Positions 26,941 through 36,500 of a stretch of 64,000 nucleotides of DNA are shown piece by piece. The notes beneath the pieces were generated by a model that did no database searches, was not told where the DNA came from, and saw only the letters and a list, made by a program, of their open reading frames with translations. Numbering within the stretch: position 1 is the stretch's first letter; every line of letters begins with the position of its first letter. Origin of the DNA: Pseudomonas allokribbensis (GTDB lineage Bacteria > Pseudomonadota > Gammaproteobacteria > Pseudomonadales > Pseudomonadaceae); contig NZ_CP062252.1 in the NCBI RefSeq assembly GCF_014863605.1, positions 2,551,001-2,615,000 of the forward strand, read 5' to 3'. Position numbers and translations under genes: made by a program.

Positions 26941-29900
26941 ATGAACCAATTTGCTGCCGATGCGGCGGACGGTCTGTCCGCGATTTCCGAGGCCTTCCCG
27001 CTGACTGCCGCCCAGAGCGACATCTGGCTCGATCAACTGCGTCAGGGGGATTCACCGCTGTATAACATCGGCGGCTACGTCGAGCTGACCGGCCCACTGG
27101 ATCCGGCGCTGATGCAAGCGGCTCTGGAAGGTCTCGTGGCCCGGCACGACGCCATGCGCACGATTCTGTTGCCGGGCGCCGGCCAGCACGGCTTGCCCCT
27201 GCAGCGCTTTGCGCAGTCCTTGCCGACCCCGATGCCAATCCATGACGTTTGCGCGCAGCCCGATCCACAGTCCGCGGCGCGCAGGCTGATTCAGGAACGC
27301 ATCGAGCAGCCGTTCACGCTGGACGGCGGGCCGTTGTTCCGGTTTCTTCTGATCCGTCTCGATGCCGATCATCATTGGTTGTCGATCCTCGCCCATCACC
27401 TGATCGTCGACGGCTGGGGGTTCGGCGAGATGCTCAAGTCGCTGGACGAGATCTATAACGCGCTGGCGCTTGGGCAACAGCCGCCGGACTCGGCACCGTC
27501 CTATGTTGATTTCATCCATGACGATGCGCGTTATTACGAGTCGGCACGCTATACCCACGACCGGACGTACTGGCTGGAAAAGTACCGCAACCTTCCCGAG
27601 CCGTTATTGCTGCCCCGATATCAGGAACGCTTTGCCGGTGCCCCGGCCCCGACCCGGATTTTCTCTCAGGCTTTTCCCGCACGACTGCACGAACGCATGA
27701 AGTACGTGGCTCGCGAATACGGCGGGTCGGCGTTCCATGTGTTGCTGGCAGCCTTGCACGTGTATTTCAGTCGCACCGCCCAGCGTGACGAATGGGTGGT
27801 GGGGGTGCCGCTGCTCAACCGTTCCGGTGCCCGGTTCAAGTCCACGCTCGGGCTGTTCACTCAGGTCAGCGCAGTGCGGATGGGGTTTGGCCGGGCGTTG
27901 TCGTTCGGCCAATTGATCACGGCGATCCGTGACGAATTGAAGCGCGATTTCCGTCATCAGCGTTTTCCGCTGAGCGAAATGAATCGTGCATTGGGCCTGC
28001 TGCGCGAGGATCGCTCCCAACTGTTCGAACTGACGGTGTCCTACGAGCAGGATGTTCACGAGTACCGCTACGGCGAGGCTCAGGCGCGGGTCATCAAGGT
28101 CTCGAACCACGAGGAGGGCACGCCGCTGGCGGTGCATTTGCTCAGCACCCTCAACAACGACAAAGACAGTTTGTACATGGTCTACAACGAAGCCTATTTT
28201 GGCGCCGATGAGATCGAAGCGCTGTCCGGGCGCCTGTTGCTGGTGCTGGAACAGGGCCTGGAGAATGTTGACCTGGCGCTGGATGATTTCAATCTGAGCC
28301 TGCCAGCCGAATCGGCGTTGCTGCAGCAGTGGAATGACACGCGCGCGGATTACCCCAACGAGTTGACCATCCATCAGCGCATCGAAGCGCAAGCGGCGGC
28401 GCGGCCAGAGGCGGTGGCCGCAGAGTTTCAGGGACAACGGCTGACCTATGCCGAGCTGAACCGAAAGGCCAACGCCCTGGCCCATCACTTGATCGGGCTC
28501 GGTGTACGGCCCGATGACCGCGTGGCGCTGGTCGCCCGCCGAGGGCTGGACACGCTGGTCGCGCTGCTGGCGATCCTCAAATCCGGCGCCGGTTACGTGC
28601 CGGTTGATCCGGCCCATCCTGCGGAGCGCTTGAGCTATTTATTGCGCGACAGCGCTCCGGTCGTCGTCTTGACCCAGCGCGATCTGCGCGAACGGCTGCC
28701 GGTGCTGAATGTGCCAGTGATCGACATTGACGCGCGCATCTGGCCGGTCAACGATCTCAACCCCGAGGTCTCGGGCCTGACCACCGCGCATCTGGCCTAC
28801 GTGATCTACACCTCCGGTTCCACCGGCCAGCCCAAAGGCGTGATGGTTGAGCATCAGACCCTGTCGAACCTGATCGATTGGCATTGCACTGCTTTCGATC
28901 TGTGCGCCGGTCGCCACACCTCGAGCCTCGCCGGCTTCGGTTTCGACGCCATGGCCTGGGAAGTCTGGCCCGCGCTGTGTGCCGGTGCGACCCTGCACCT
29001 GGCGCCGTCCCGCGACGGGGGAGAAGACATCGACGCGCTGCTCGACTGGTGGCGTGCGCAACCGCTGGACGTGAGTTTCCTGCCGACCCCGATTGCCGAA
29101 TACGCCTTCAGCCGCCACCTCGAACACCCGACCCTGCGCACGCTGCTGATCGGCGGTGATCGCCTGCGCCAGTTCAATCGCGAGCAGACGTTCGCGGTGA
29201 TCAACAACTATGGCCCGACCGAGGCCACCGTGGTCGCCACCTCGGGCCGAATCGAACCGGGTCGGACGCTGCACATCGGCAAACCCGTGAGCAATGCCAC
29301 GACCTATCTGCTGGATGACCGACAGCGGCCGGTACCGATTGGCGTGGCTGGCGAGCTGTACGTCGGTGGCGCCGGGGTGGCGCGGGGTTATTTCAACCGG
29401 CCGGAGCTGACCGCCGAACGCTTTCTCGACGATCCATTCAGCTGCCAGCCCAACGCGCGGATGTACCGCACCGGCGACCTCGCACGCTGGCGCCCGGACG
29501 GCACTATCGAATACCTGGGCCGCAACGACGATCAGGTGAAAATCCGTGGTGTGCGCATTGAGCCCGGTGAAATCGAAGCCGCGTTGAGCAGCCATGAATT
29601 CGTGCGCGATGCGGTGGTGCAGGTGCGCGACGGGCAGTTACTGGCCTGGTTCACCGAACGCCAGCCGCTGGACATCACACAACTGCATGCCCATCTGCAA
29701 ACCCGTCTACCCAGCGCAATGCTGCCGTCGGCGTACGTGCGCCTGGCGGTGTTGCCGCTGACGGCCAACGGCAAACTGGATCGCCAGGCGTTGCCTGCAC
29801 CGGGACCTGAGGCGTTGATCCGCCGCGAATATGAAGCCCCGCAAGGTGACGTCGAAATCCTCCTGGCGCAGATCTGGGCCGAGGTGCTGCAAGTCGAAAA

Positions 29901-32900
29901 GGTCGGGCGTCACGATCACTTCTTCGAACTGGGCGGGCACTCGTTGCTGGCGGTCAACCTGATCGAGCGCATGCGTCAGCTCGGCATGAGCAGTGATGTG
30001 CGGGTGTTGTTCGGCCAGCCGACGTTGGCGGCACTGGCCGCGTCGGTGGGCACTGGCCGAGAGGTCGAAGTGCCGGCCAACCGCATTCCGCCGGGCTGCA
30101 CGCAAATCACGCCGGACCTGTTGCCGTTGGTAGAACTGGATCAGACCACTCTCGACCGGATCATCGCCACGGTGCCGGGTGGGGCGGCCAACGTGCAGGA
30201 CATTTATCCGCTGGCGCCGTTGCAGGAAGGCATCCTTTATCACCACATCACCGCCGCGCAGGGTGATCCGTACCTGCTGCAATCGCAGCTGGCGTTCGAC
30301 AGTGTCGAGCGGGTCGAGGCCTACGCGGCTGCATTGCGTCAGGTCATGGCGCGGCACGATATCCTGCGCACCGCCGTGGTCTGGGAAGGCTTGACCACAC
30401 CGGTGCAGGTGGTCTGGCGCGAAGCTGAACTGCCGGTGCAGGAAATCACCCTCGATCCGGCCGAGGGCGATGTCCTCGCGCAACTGCACGCGCGTTTCGA
30501 TGCCCGGCGTTATCGCATCGACGTCAGTCAGGCGCCGCTGATCCGGCTGATGTATGCACGCGACCCGGCCCACGGGCGGATCGTGGCGATTCTGTTGTTC
30601 CATCACCTGGCGCTGGATCACATCGCGCTGGAAGTCTTGCGTCATGAAATGCGCGCCAACCTGTTGGGGCTGAGTGAACCGTTGCCGCCGGCGGTGCCGT
30701 ACCGCAATTACGTGGCGCAGACACGACTGGGCGTCAGCGAACAGGAACACGAAGCGTTTTTCCGCGAGATGCTCGCCGACATCGACGAGCCGACCCTGCC
30801 TTTCGGTTTGCAGGACGTGCAGGGCGACGGTCGCGGCATCGACGAAGCCGTGCGAACGCTTGCGCCTGAACTGGACCGGCGCTTGCGCCTTCAGGCGCGG
30901 CAGGCAGGCGTCAGCGTGGCGAGTCTGATTCACCTGGCCTGGGCGCAGGTGCTGGCGGCGACGTCGGGGCAGGAACATGTGGTGTTCGGCAGCGTTTTTA
31001 TGGGCCGCATGCAGGGCGGCGAGGGCGCGGACCGCGCGCTGGGGGTGTTCATCAACACCTTGCCATTGCGGGTGGACATGGACCGGGGCGCGCGCGATGC
31101 GGTGCTGCTCACCCACGCCCGACTGACCGACTTGCTCGGGCACGAACATGCGTCACTGGCGCTGGCCCAGCGTTGCAGCGGGGTCGCGTCACCGGCGCCG
31201 CTGTTCAGTGCGTTGCTCAACTATCGACACACTGACCTTGAGGCGCAGGAAGAGGCGTCGGACCAAGCCTGGCAAGGCATCCAGACCCTGGAGAACGAAG
31301 AACGCACCAACTACCCGATGACCTTGAGTGTCGATGATCTGGGTAGCGCCTTGCAGATCACCACACGGACCCTGATCAACATCGGCGCGCAACGCATCGG
31401 CGACTATGTGCAGACCGCGTTGCAGACGCTGGTGGATGCCCTGGAGCAGACACCACAACAACCGCTGAATCGCTTGCCGATTCTGCCGTTGGCGGAGCTT
31501 GAGCAACTGCTGGTCGGGTTCAATGCCAGCGAAGTCGATTGCCCGCTCGATCAGCCGCTTCAAGTGCTGTTCGAACAGCAGGCGCAACGCAGGCCCGACG
31601 CCATTGCCTTGCAGGCCGGGGATCAACAGCTGACGTATCGCCAATTGAACGAGCAGGCTAACCGTCTGGCGCATCATCTACGCGAGCAGGGTGTGCAGCC
31701 CGATTCTCGGGTGGCGATCTGTGTCGAGCGCAGCCTGGACCTGGTGATCGGCCTGCTCGGCATTCTCAAGGCCGGCGGTGCGTATGTGCCGCTGGACCCG
31801 GACTATCCGCTGGAACGCCTGCATTACATGTTGCAGGACAGCGCGCCGGTGGCGGTGCTGGTGCACGAAGCCACCCGCCATCTGCTGGGCGATCCGGGCG
31901 TGCCGGTCATCGATTTCGACCGTTGCACCTGGCAGGACGCGTCGGCCGATAACCTGCACGTACCGGGTTTGAGCGCTGCGAACCTGGCCTACATGATTTA
32001 CACCTCGGGCTCCACCGGCACGCCGAAGGGCGTGATGATCGAACACCGAAGCGCCTGCAACATGGTGCATTGGGGCTCGCAGATCAGCCCGCCGACCGAG
32101 CACGGCGCGCTGTTGCAGAAGGCGCCGTTCAGCTTCGACAGTTCGGTGTGGGAGATCTTCTGGCCGCTGTGTTCCGGCCTGCGGCTGGTGCTGGCGCGTC
32201 CCGACGGCAACCGCGATTCGGCGTATGTGACCCAGGTGATTCGCGAACGACAGATCACCGTGGTCAAGTTCGTGCCAGCGCTGCTGCAACAGTTCGTCGA
32301 ACAGGACGATGTCAGCCAGTGCACCAGCCTGACCGACGTGCTCAACGGTGGCGGCGAACTGACCGCCGCACTGGCCCGGCGTGTCCGCGAGCGCCTGCCA
32401 TGGGTGCGTCTGCATAACGTTTACGGGCCGACCGAAACCACGGTCGACAGCACCGGCTGGACGCTTGAACCCGATCAATCGGTGCCGGAGGCCGTAGTGC
32501 CAATCGGCAAGGCGTTGAGCAACACCCGTCTCTATGTGCTGGATGCCCACGACCAACCGGTGCCATTCGGCGTCAGTGGTCACCTGCACATCGGCGGGGT
32601 CGGAGTCGCGCGCGGTTATCTGGGACTGCCGCAGATGCAGGCCGAGCGCTTCATCGACAGCCCGTTCGTGGCCGGTGATCGCCTGTACCGCACCGGCGAT
32701 CTGGTGCGCTACCGAGCGGATGGCAATCTCGAATTCCTTGGGCGCAACGACTTCCAGGTCAAGCTGCGTGGCCTGCGTCTGGAACCGGGGGAAATCGAAG
32801 CGCGGCTGATCGAGCATCCAGCGGTGCGTGAAGCGGTGGTGCTGGTGCGGGATGAGCGGCTGGTGGCGTATTTCACCGTGCGTGAAGGCTTCGATGCGCC

Positions 32901-33351
32901 CAGCATCGAAACCTTGCGCGCCCATGTGCTTGAGCGCTTGCCGGAGTACATGGCGCCGGGCGCTTACGTGAAGCTCGATGCGTTGCCCCTGACCCCCAAC
33001 GACAAGGTCGATCGCAAGGCCTTGCCGGCACCGGGGGCAGAAGCGGTGCTCAGTCGTCGTTACGAGGCGCCCGAAGGCGAGGTCGAGATCAGGCTGGCGC
33101 AGATCTGGGCCGAGGTGCTGCAACTGGAGCAGGTCGGGCGCAACGACCACTTCTTCGAACTCGGCGGGCATTCGTTGCTGGCGGTCAGTCTGGTGGCGCG
33201 CATGCGTCAGGCCGGGCTGCACGTCGATGCCCGGACGCTGTTCAGCCAGCCGACCCTGGCTGCTCTGGCGGCTCAGACTTCGGCGCAGTCAACGCAGGTG
33301 GAAGTCCCTCAAACCACCATACCGACGCTCAATCGCAAACGCCGGCTCTGA
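26941..33351 (+). CDS. Lipopeptide NRPS 1: Cs-A-T-C-A-T (modules 1-2)
   Basis: A 2136-residue nonribosomal peptide synthetase. Module 1 begins with a starter C domain (AFPLTAAQSDIW at 18; HHLIVDG at 152-158) that probably N-acylates the first residue with a 3-hydroxy fatty acid. A1 has its A3 motif near 620, the A10 lysine at 945 and the code DAWFLGNVVK (Leu). T1 carries the phosphopantetheine serine at 1001. C2 has HHITAAQGD at 1101-1109, the elongated motif of dual condensation/epimerisation domains, and HHLALDH at 1221. A2 reads DSWKLGVVDK, probably an acidic residue (K278), with NDK at 2020-2022 replacing the usual NGK; T2 serine is at 2078. There is no thioesterase. The C-terminal tail ends TLNRKRRL, a likely docking tail. 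The start ATG has only GAGACGG upstream. NRPS2 follows after 184 bases. Confidence 0.93.
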   Translation: MNQFAADAADGLSAISEAFPLTAAQSDIWLDQLRQGDSPLYNIGGYVELTGPLDPALMQAALEGLVARHDAMRTILLPGAGQHGLPLQRFAQSLPTPMPIHDVCAQPDPQSAARRLIQERIEQPFTLDGGPLFRFLLIRLDADHHWLSILAHHLIVDGWGFGEMLKSLDEIYNALALGQQPPDSAPSYVDFIHDDARYYESARYTHDRTYWLEKYRNLPEPLLLPRYQERFAGAPAPTRIFSQAFPARLHERMKYVAREYGGSAFHVLLAALHVYFSRTAQRDEWVVGVPLLNRSGARFKSTLGLFTQVSAVRMGFGRALSFGQLITAIRDELKRDFRHQRFPLSEMNRALGLLREDRSQLFELTVSYEQDVHEYRYGEAQARVIKVSNHEEGTPLAVHLLSTLNNDKDSLYMVYNEAYFGADEIEALSGRLLLVLEQGLENVDLALDDFNLSLPAESALLQQWNDTRADYPNELTIHQRIEAQAAARPEAVAAEFQGQRLTYAELNRKANALAHHLIGLGVRPDDRVALVARRGLDTLVALLAILKSGAGYVPVDPAHPAERLSYLLRDSAPVVVLTQRDLRERLPVLNVPVIDIDARIWPVNDLNPEVSGLTTAHLAYVIYTSGSTGQPKGVMVEHQTLSNLIDWHCTAFDLCAGRHTSSLAGFGFDAMAWEVWPALCAGATLHLAPSRDGGEDIDALLDWWRAQPLDVSFLPTPIAEYAFSRHLEHPTLRTLLIGGDRLRQFNREQTFAVINNYGPTEATVVATSGRIEPGRTLHIGKPVSNATTYLLDDRQRPVPIGVAGELYVGGAGVARGYFNRPELTAERFLDDPFSCQPNARMYRTGDLARWRPDGTIEYLGRNDDQVKIRGVRIEPGEIEAALSSHEFVRDAVVQVRDGQLLAWFTERQPLDITQLHAHLQTRLPSAMLPSAYVRLAVLPLTANGKLDRQALPAPGPEALIRREYEAPQGDVEILLAQIWAEVLQVEKVGRHDHFFELGGHSLLAVNLIERMRQLGMSSDVRVLFGQPTLAALAASVGTGREVEVPANRIPPGCTQITPDLLPLVELDQTTLDRIIATVPGGAANVQDIYPLAPLQEGILYHHITAAQGDPYLLQSQLAFDSVERVEAYAAALRQVMARHDILRTAVVWEGLTTPVQVVWREAELPVQEITLDPAEGDVLAQLHARFDARRYRIDVSQAPLIRLMYARDPAHGRIVAILLFHHLALDHIALEVLRHEMRANLLGLSEPLPPAVPYRNYVAQTRLGVSEQEHEAFFREMLADIDEPTLPFGLQDVQGDGRGIDEAVRTLAPELDRRLRLQARQAGVSVASLIHLAWAQVLAATSGQEHVVFGSVFMGRMQGGEGADRALGVFINTLPLRVDMDRGARDAVLLTHARLTDLLGHEHASLALAQRCSGVASPAPLFSALLNYRHTDLEAQEEASDQAWQGIQTLENEERTNYPMTLSVDDLGSALQITTRTLINIGAQRIGDYVQTALQTLVDALEQTPQQPLNRLPILPLAELEQLLVGFNASEVDCPLDQPLQVLFEQQAQRRPDAIALQAGDQQLTYRQLNEQANRLAHHLREQGVQPDSRVAICVERSLDLVIGLLGILKAGGAYVPLDPDYPLERLHYMLQDSAPVAVLVHEATRHLLGDPGVPVIDFDRCTWQDASADNLHVPGLSAANLAYMIYTSGSTGTPKGVMIEHRSACNMVHWGSQISPPTEHGALLQKAPFSFDSSVWEIFWPLCSGLRLVLARPDGNRDSAYVTQVIRERQITVVKFVPALLQQFVEQDDVSQCTSLTDVLNGGGELTAALARRVRERLPWVRLHNVYGPTETTVDSTGWTLEPDQSVPEAVVPIGKALSNTRLYVLDAHDQPVPFGVSGHLHIGGVGVARGYLGLPQMQAERFIDSPFVAGDRLYRTGDLVRYRADGNLEFLGRNDFQVKLRGLRLEPGEIEARLIEHPAVREAVVLVRDERLVAYFTVREGFDAPSIETLRAHVLERLPEYMAPGAYVKLDALPLTPNDKVDRKALPAPGAEAVLSRRYEAPEGEVEIRLAQIWAEVLQLEQVGRNDHFFELGGHSLLAVSLVARMRQAGLHVDARTLFSQPTLAALAAQTSAQSTQVEVPQTTIPTLNRKRRL

Positions 33352-33535
33352 GCGACATCGGCGCCGATTCGCGGTTCCCGCGGATCGGCGCCATGACTGG
33401 CCGGTCACGGGTCTTGTCCCCGCTTCCCATGTCAGACACCCAAGCCCCGATGTTTTAGCTTTTCCGGGCTGCGCGTGGCCGCACGGATTCGCCGCTGCGC
33501 GCTCCTTTTTCCCGAATTTACAGCAGGTTACCCCC
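33352..33535 (+). promoter_or_regulatory. NRPS1-NRPS2 spacer with a strong hairpin
   Basis: The hairpin at 33360-33392 has outer arms GGCGCCGAT and ATCGGCGCC and inner arms CGCGG and CCGCG, with one T-G wobble, around TTC. No U-run follows. It is more likely a transcript-processing, stability or partial-attenuation element than an intrinsic terminator. The rest of the spacer shows no gene; the NRPS2 ribosome-binding site (CAGGTT) is weak. Confidence 0.55.
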
Positions 33536-36500
33536 ATGCAATTTCGCGAGCTGATGGCTGTTATTTCCACCCATGCGATCCGCCTTCAACAGGACGATGA
33601 AGACCTGGTCATTCTGGGCAACGACGACGCGCTGGACGACGCGTTGTGGGACAGCCTCGCCAAGCACAAGGCGCAATTGCTGGAACTGGTGGCGAGCCAC
33701 GGTGGCGACTGGTCGAGCCCGGCGCTGCGCATCACCCCGGACATGCTGCCGCTGGTAAAACTGGATCAGCCGGCCATCGACCGCATCGTCGCCACCGTGC
33801 CGGGTGGCGTGGCGAATGTGCAGGACATCTATCCGCTGGCGCCGCTGCAGGAAGGCATGCTGTATCTGCACCTCGCGGCCGGCGAAGGTGATCTGTATGT
33901 GCAACAGGCGCAGTTCACCTTCGACAATCACCAGCGCCTCGACGCATTTGCCCAGGCGTTGCAATGGGTGATCGACCGTCACGACATTCTGCGTACCTCG
34001 TTTGTCTGGGAACGTCTGGACGAGCCGGTGCAAGTGGTCTGGCGCCAGGCACCGCTGGTCTGCGAAGAGGTGCAGCTCGACACCTCCACGGATGTGCTCA
34101 GCCAGTTGCAGGCGCGTTACGACGCCCGTCACTTGCGCCTCGATCTGCAACAGGCGCCGCTGCTGCGCTTGGTCTATGCACGGGATCCGGCGCAGGGACG
34201 GATCGTCGCGTTGCTGCTGTTCCATCACATGATTATCGACCACGTTGCACTGGACGTGGTGCGCCGGGAAATCCAGGCCTGGCTGCAAGGGCAGACTGAG
34301 CTCGTGGCGCCGGCGGTGCCGTTTCGCAATCACCTGGCGCGGGCGCGCATGGCCCTCGATGAACAGGCCCACGAGACGTTCTTCCGCGAGATGCTCGGCG
34401 ATATCGACGAACCGACATTGCCGTGGGGCCTGCAGGATGTTCACGGCGGCGGACAGGATTTCGAAGACGCACAGCTCAGACTCTCTGACGATTTGAACCT
34501 GCGACTGCGCACGCAGGCGCGGCAACTCGGCGTGAGCGTGGCGAGCCTGATGCACCTGGCGCTGGCGCGGGTATTGGGCCAGTTGTCCGGGCGCACCTCG
34601 GTGGTGTTCGGCACCGTGTTGCTGGGGCGGATGGAGGCGGGCGACGGTGGCGAGCAGGCGCTGGGCATGTTCATCAACACCTTGCCGCTGCGGGTCGATG
34701 TCGGCGCGCAAAGCGTTTACGACGGCGTGCTCGCCACACACCGACGGCTGAGCGCCTTGCTCGCCCACGAACAGGCGTCGCTGGCATTGGCCCAGCGTTG
34801 CAGCGCGTTGAGCGCGCAGACACCGTTGTTCAGCGCCATGCTCAATTACCGTCACAGTGCTGTCGGTGATGTCGCCGAGGTGATCGAACTGGCCCCCGGC
34901 GTCCAGGTCCTGAGTGGCAAGGAACCGACCAACTACCCGCTGACCTTGAGCGTCGATGATCTGGGCAGTGGTTTCCGACTGTCCGCCATCGCCCCAATCG
35001 GCATTGGCGCTGAACGGGTTTGCGGTTACGTGCAAACCGCACTCGACGCCTTGCTGAACGCTCTGGAACAGTCGCCCGAGACGCTGATCAACCAGTTGCC
35101 GATTTTGCCAGCGCACGAGCGGCAACAATTGCTGGTGGGTTTCAATGACAGTCGCGTCGATCTCGACCTGGAACAGACCGTTCACAGTCTGTTCGAGGCT
35201 CAGGTCGAGCGCACGCCGCAAGCCATCGCGTTGCAGGCCGATGAGCAGTCTCTGACGTATGTTGAACTCAATGCGCGGGCCAATCGCCTGGCTCACCGAT
35301 TGCGTGAGCTGGGTGTCGGGCCGGATACGCCGGTGGCGATCTGCGTCGAGCGCGGGCCTGAACTGGTGATCGGTCTGCTGGGCATTCTCAAGGCCGGTGG
35401 CGCTTACGTGCCGCTGGATCCGGCCTACCCGGCGGAGCGTCTGAATTACATGCTCAAGGACAGCGCCCCGGTGGCGCTGCTGGCGCACGGCGCGACCCGG
35501 GCGATATTCGAGGCGGGCGGCGTGCCGTTGCTCGATTTCGATCAGGATCACTGGCAGGACTACTCCGAGCACAATCCTCAGGTGCCGGGCCTGAATGCTT
35601 CGAACCTGGCCTACGTGATCTACACCTCTGGCTCCACCGGTACGCCGAAAGGGGTGATGGTCGAGCACCGTGGCCTGGGCAATCTGCTTCATTGGAGTTC
35701 GCAGGTGTGCCCGCCCGTGGCGGACGGCGCCCTGTTGCAGAAAACCCCTTACAGTTTTGATGCTTCGGTCTGGGAGCTGTTCTGGCCGCTGACGGCAGGC
35801 CTGCGACTGGTGCTGGCACGTCCCGATGCGCACTTCGAACCGGCGTATCTGACGCAAGTGGTGCGCGAGCAGCGCATCAGCGTGATCCAGTTCGTCCCGG
35901 CGTTGCTGCAACAGTTCCTCGACGTGGAAGACGTCAGTCAGTGCACCAGCCTTACGGATGTTTTCTGTGGCGGCGGCGAGCTGACGCCAGCGTTGGCCCG
36001 CCAGGTCCGCGAGCGTCTACCGCAGGTTCGCTTGCACAACGTCTACGGCCCGACCGAAACCACCGTCGACAGCACGGTGTGGACGCTGGAGCCGTCGATG
36101 CCCGTGTCGGAAGCGCTGTTGCCCATCGGCCGACCGGTCAGCAACACCCGTTTGTACATTCTCGACGAACAACGGCAACCGCTGCCGATGGGCGTGGCCG
36201 GTGAGCTGTACATCGGCGGCGTGCAGGTGGCGCGCGGCTACTTGAACCTTGCATCGCTCACCGCCGAGCGTTTCCTCGACGATCCGTTCAGCGATCAACC
36301 GAACGCGCGGCTGTACCGCACCGGCGACCTGTGCCGCTATCGAGCTGATGGCAACCTTGAATACCTCGGTCGCAACGACGATCAGGTAAAGATTCGCGGC
36401 TTGCGTATCGAACTCGGGGAAATCCAGGCACGGCTGATTCAACTCGATACCGTACTCGCCGCCGAAGTACTGGTGCGCGAAGACGTGGCCGGCGATCCAC

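Noticed and set aside
33227..33535. An upstream extension of NRPS2 by 103 codons
   Set aside because: It overlaps NRPS1 in another frame, is arginine-rich junk in composition, and the docking domain begins exactly at ATG 33536.
33518..35911. Long minus-strand frames opposite the NRPS genes (this one and 59740-62355, among others)
   Set aside because: They repeat with each module because the modules repeat, so they are by-products of the NRPS coding sequence.
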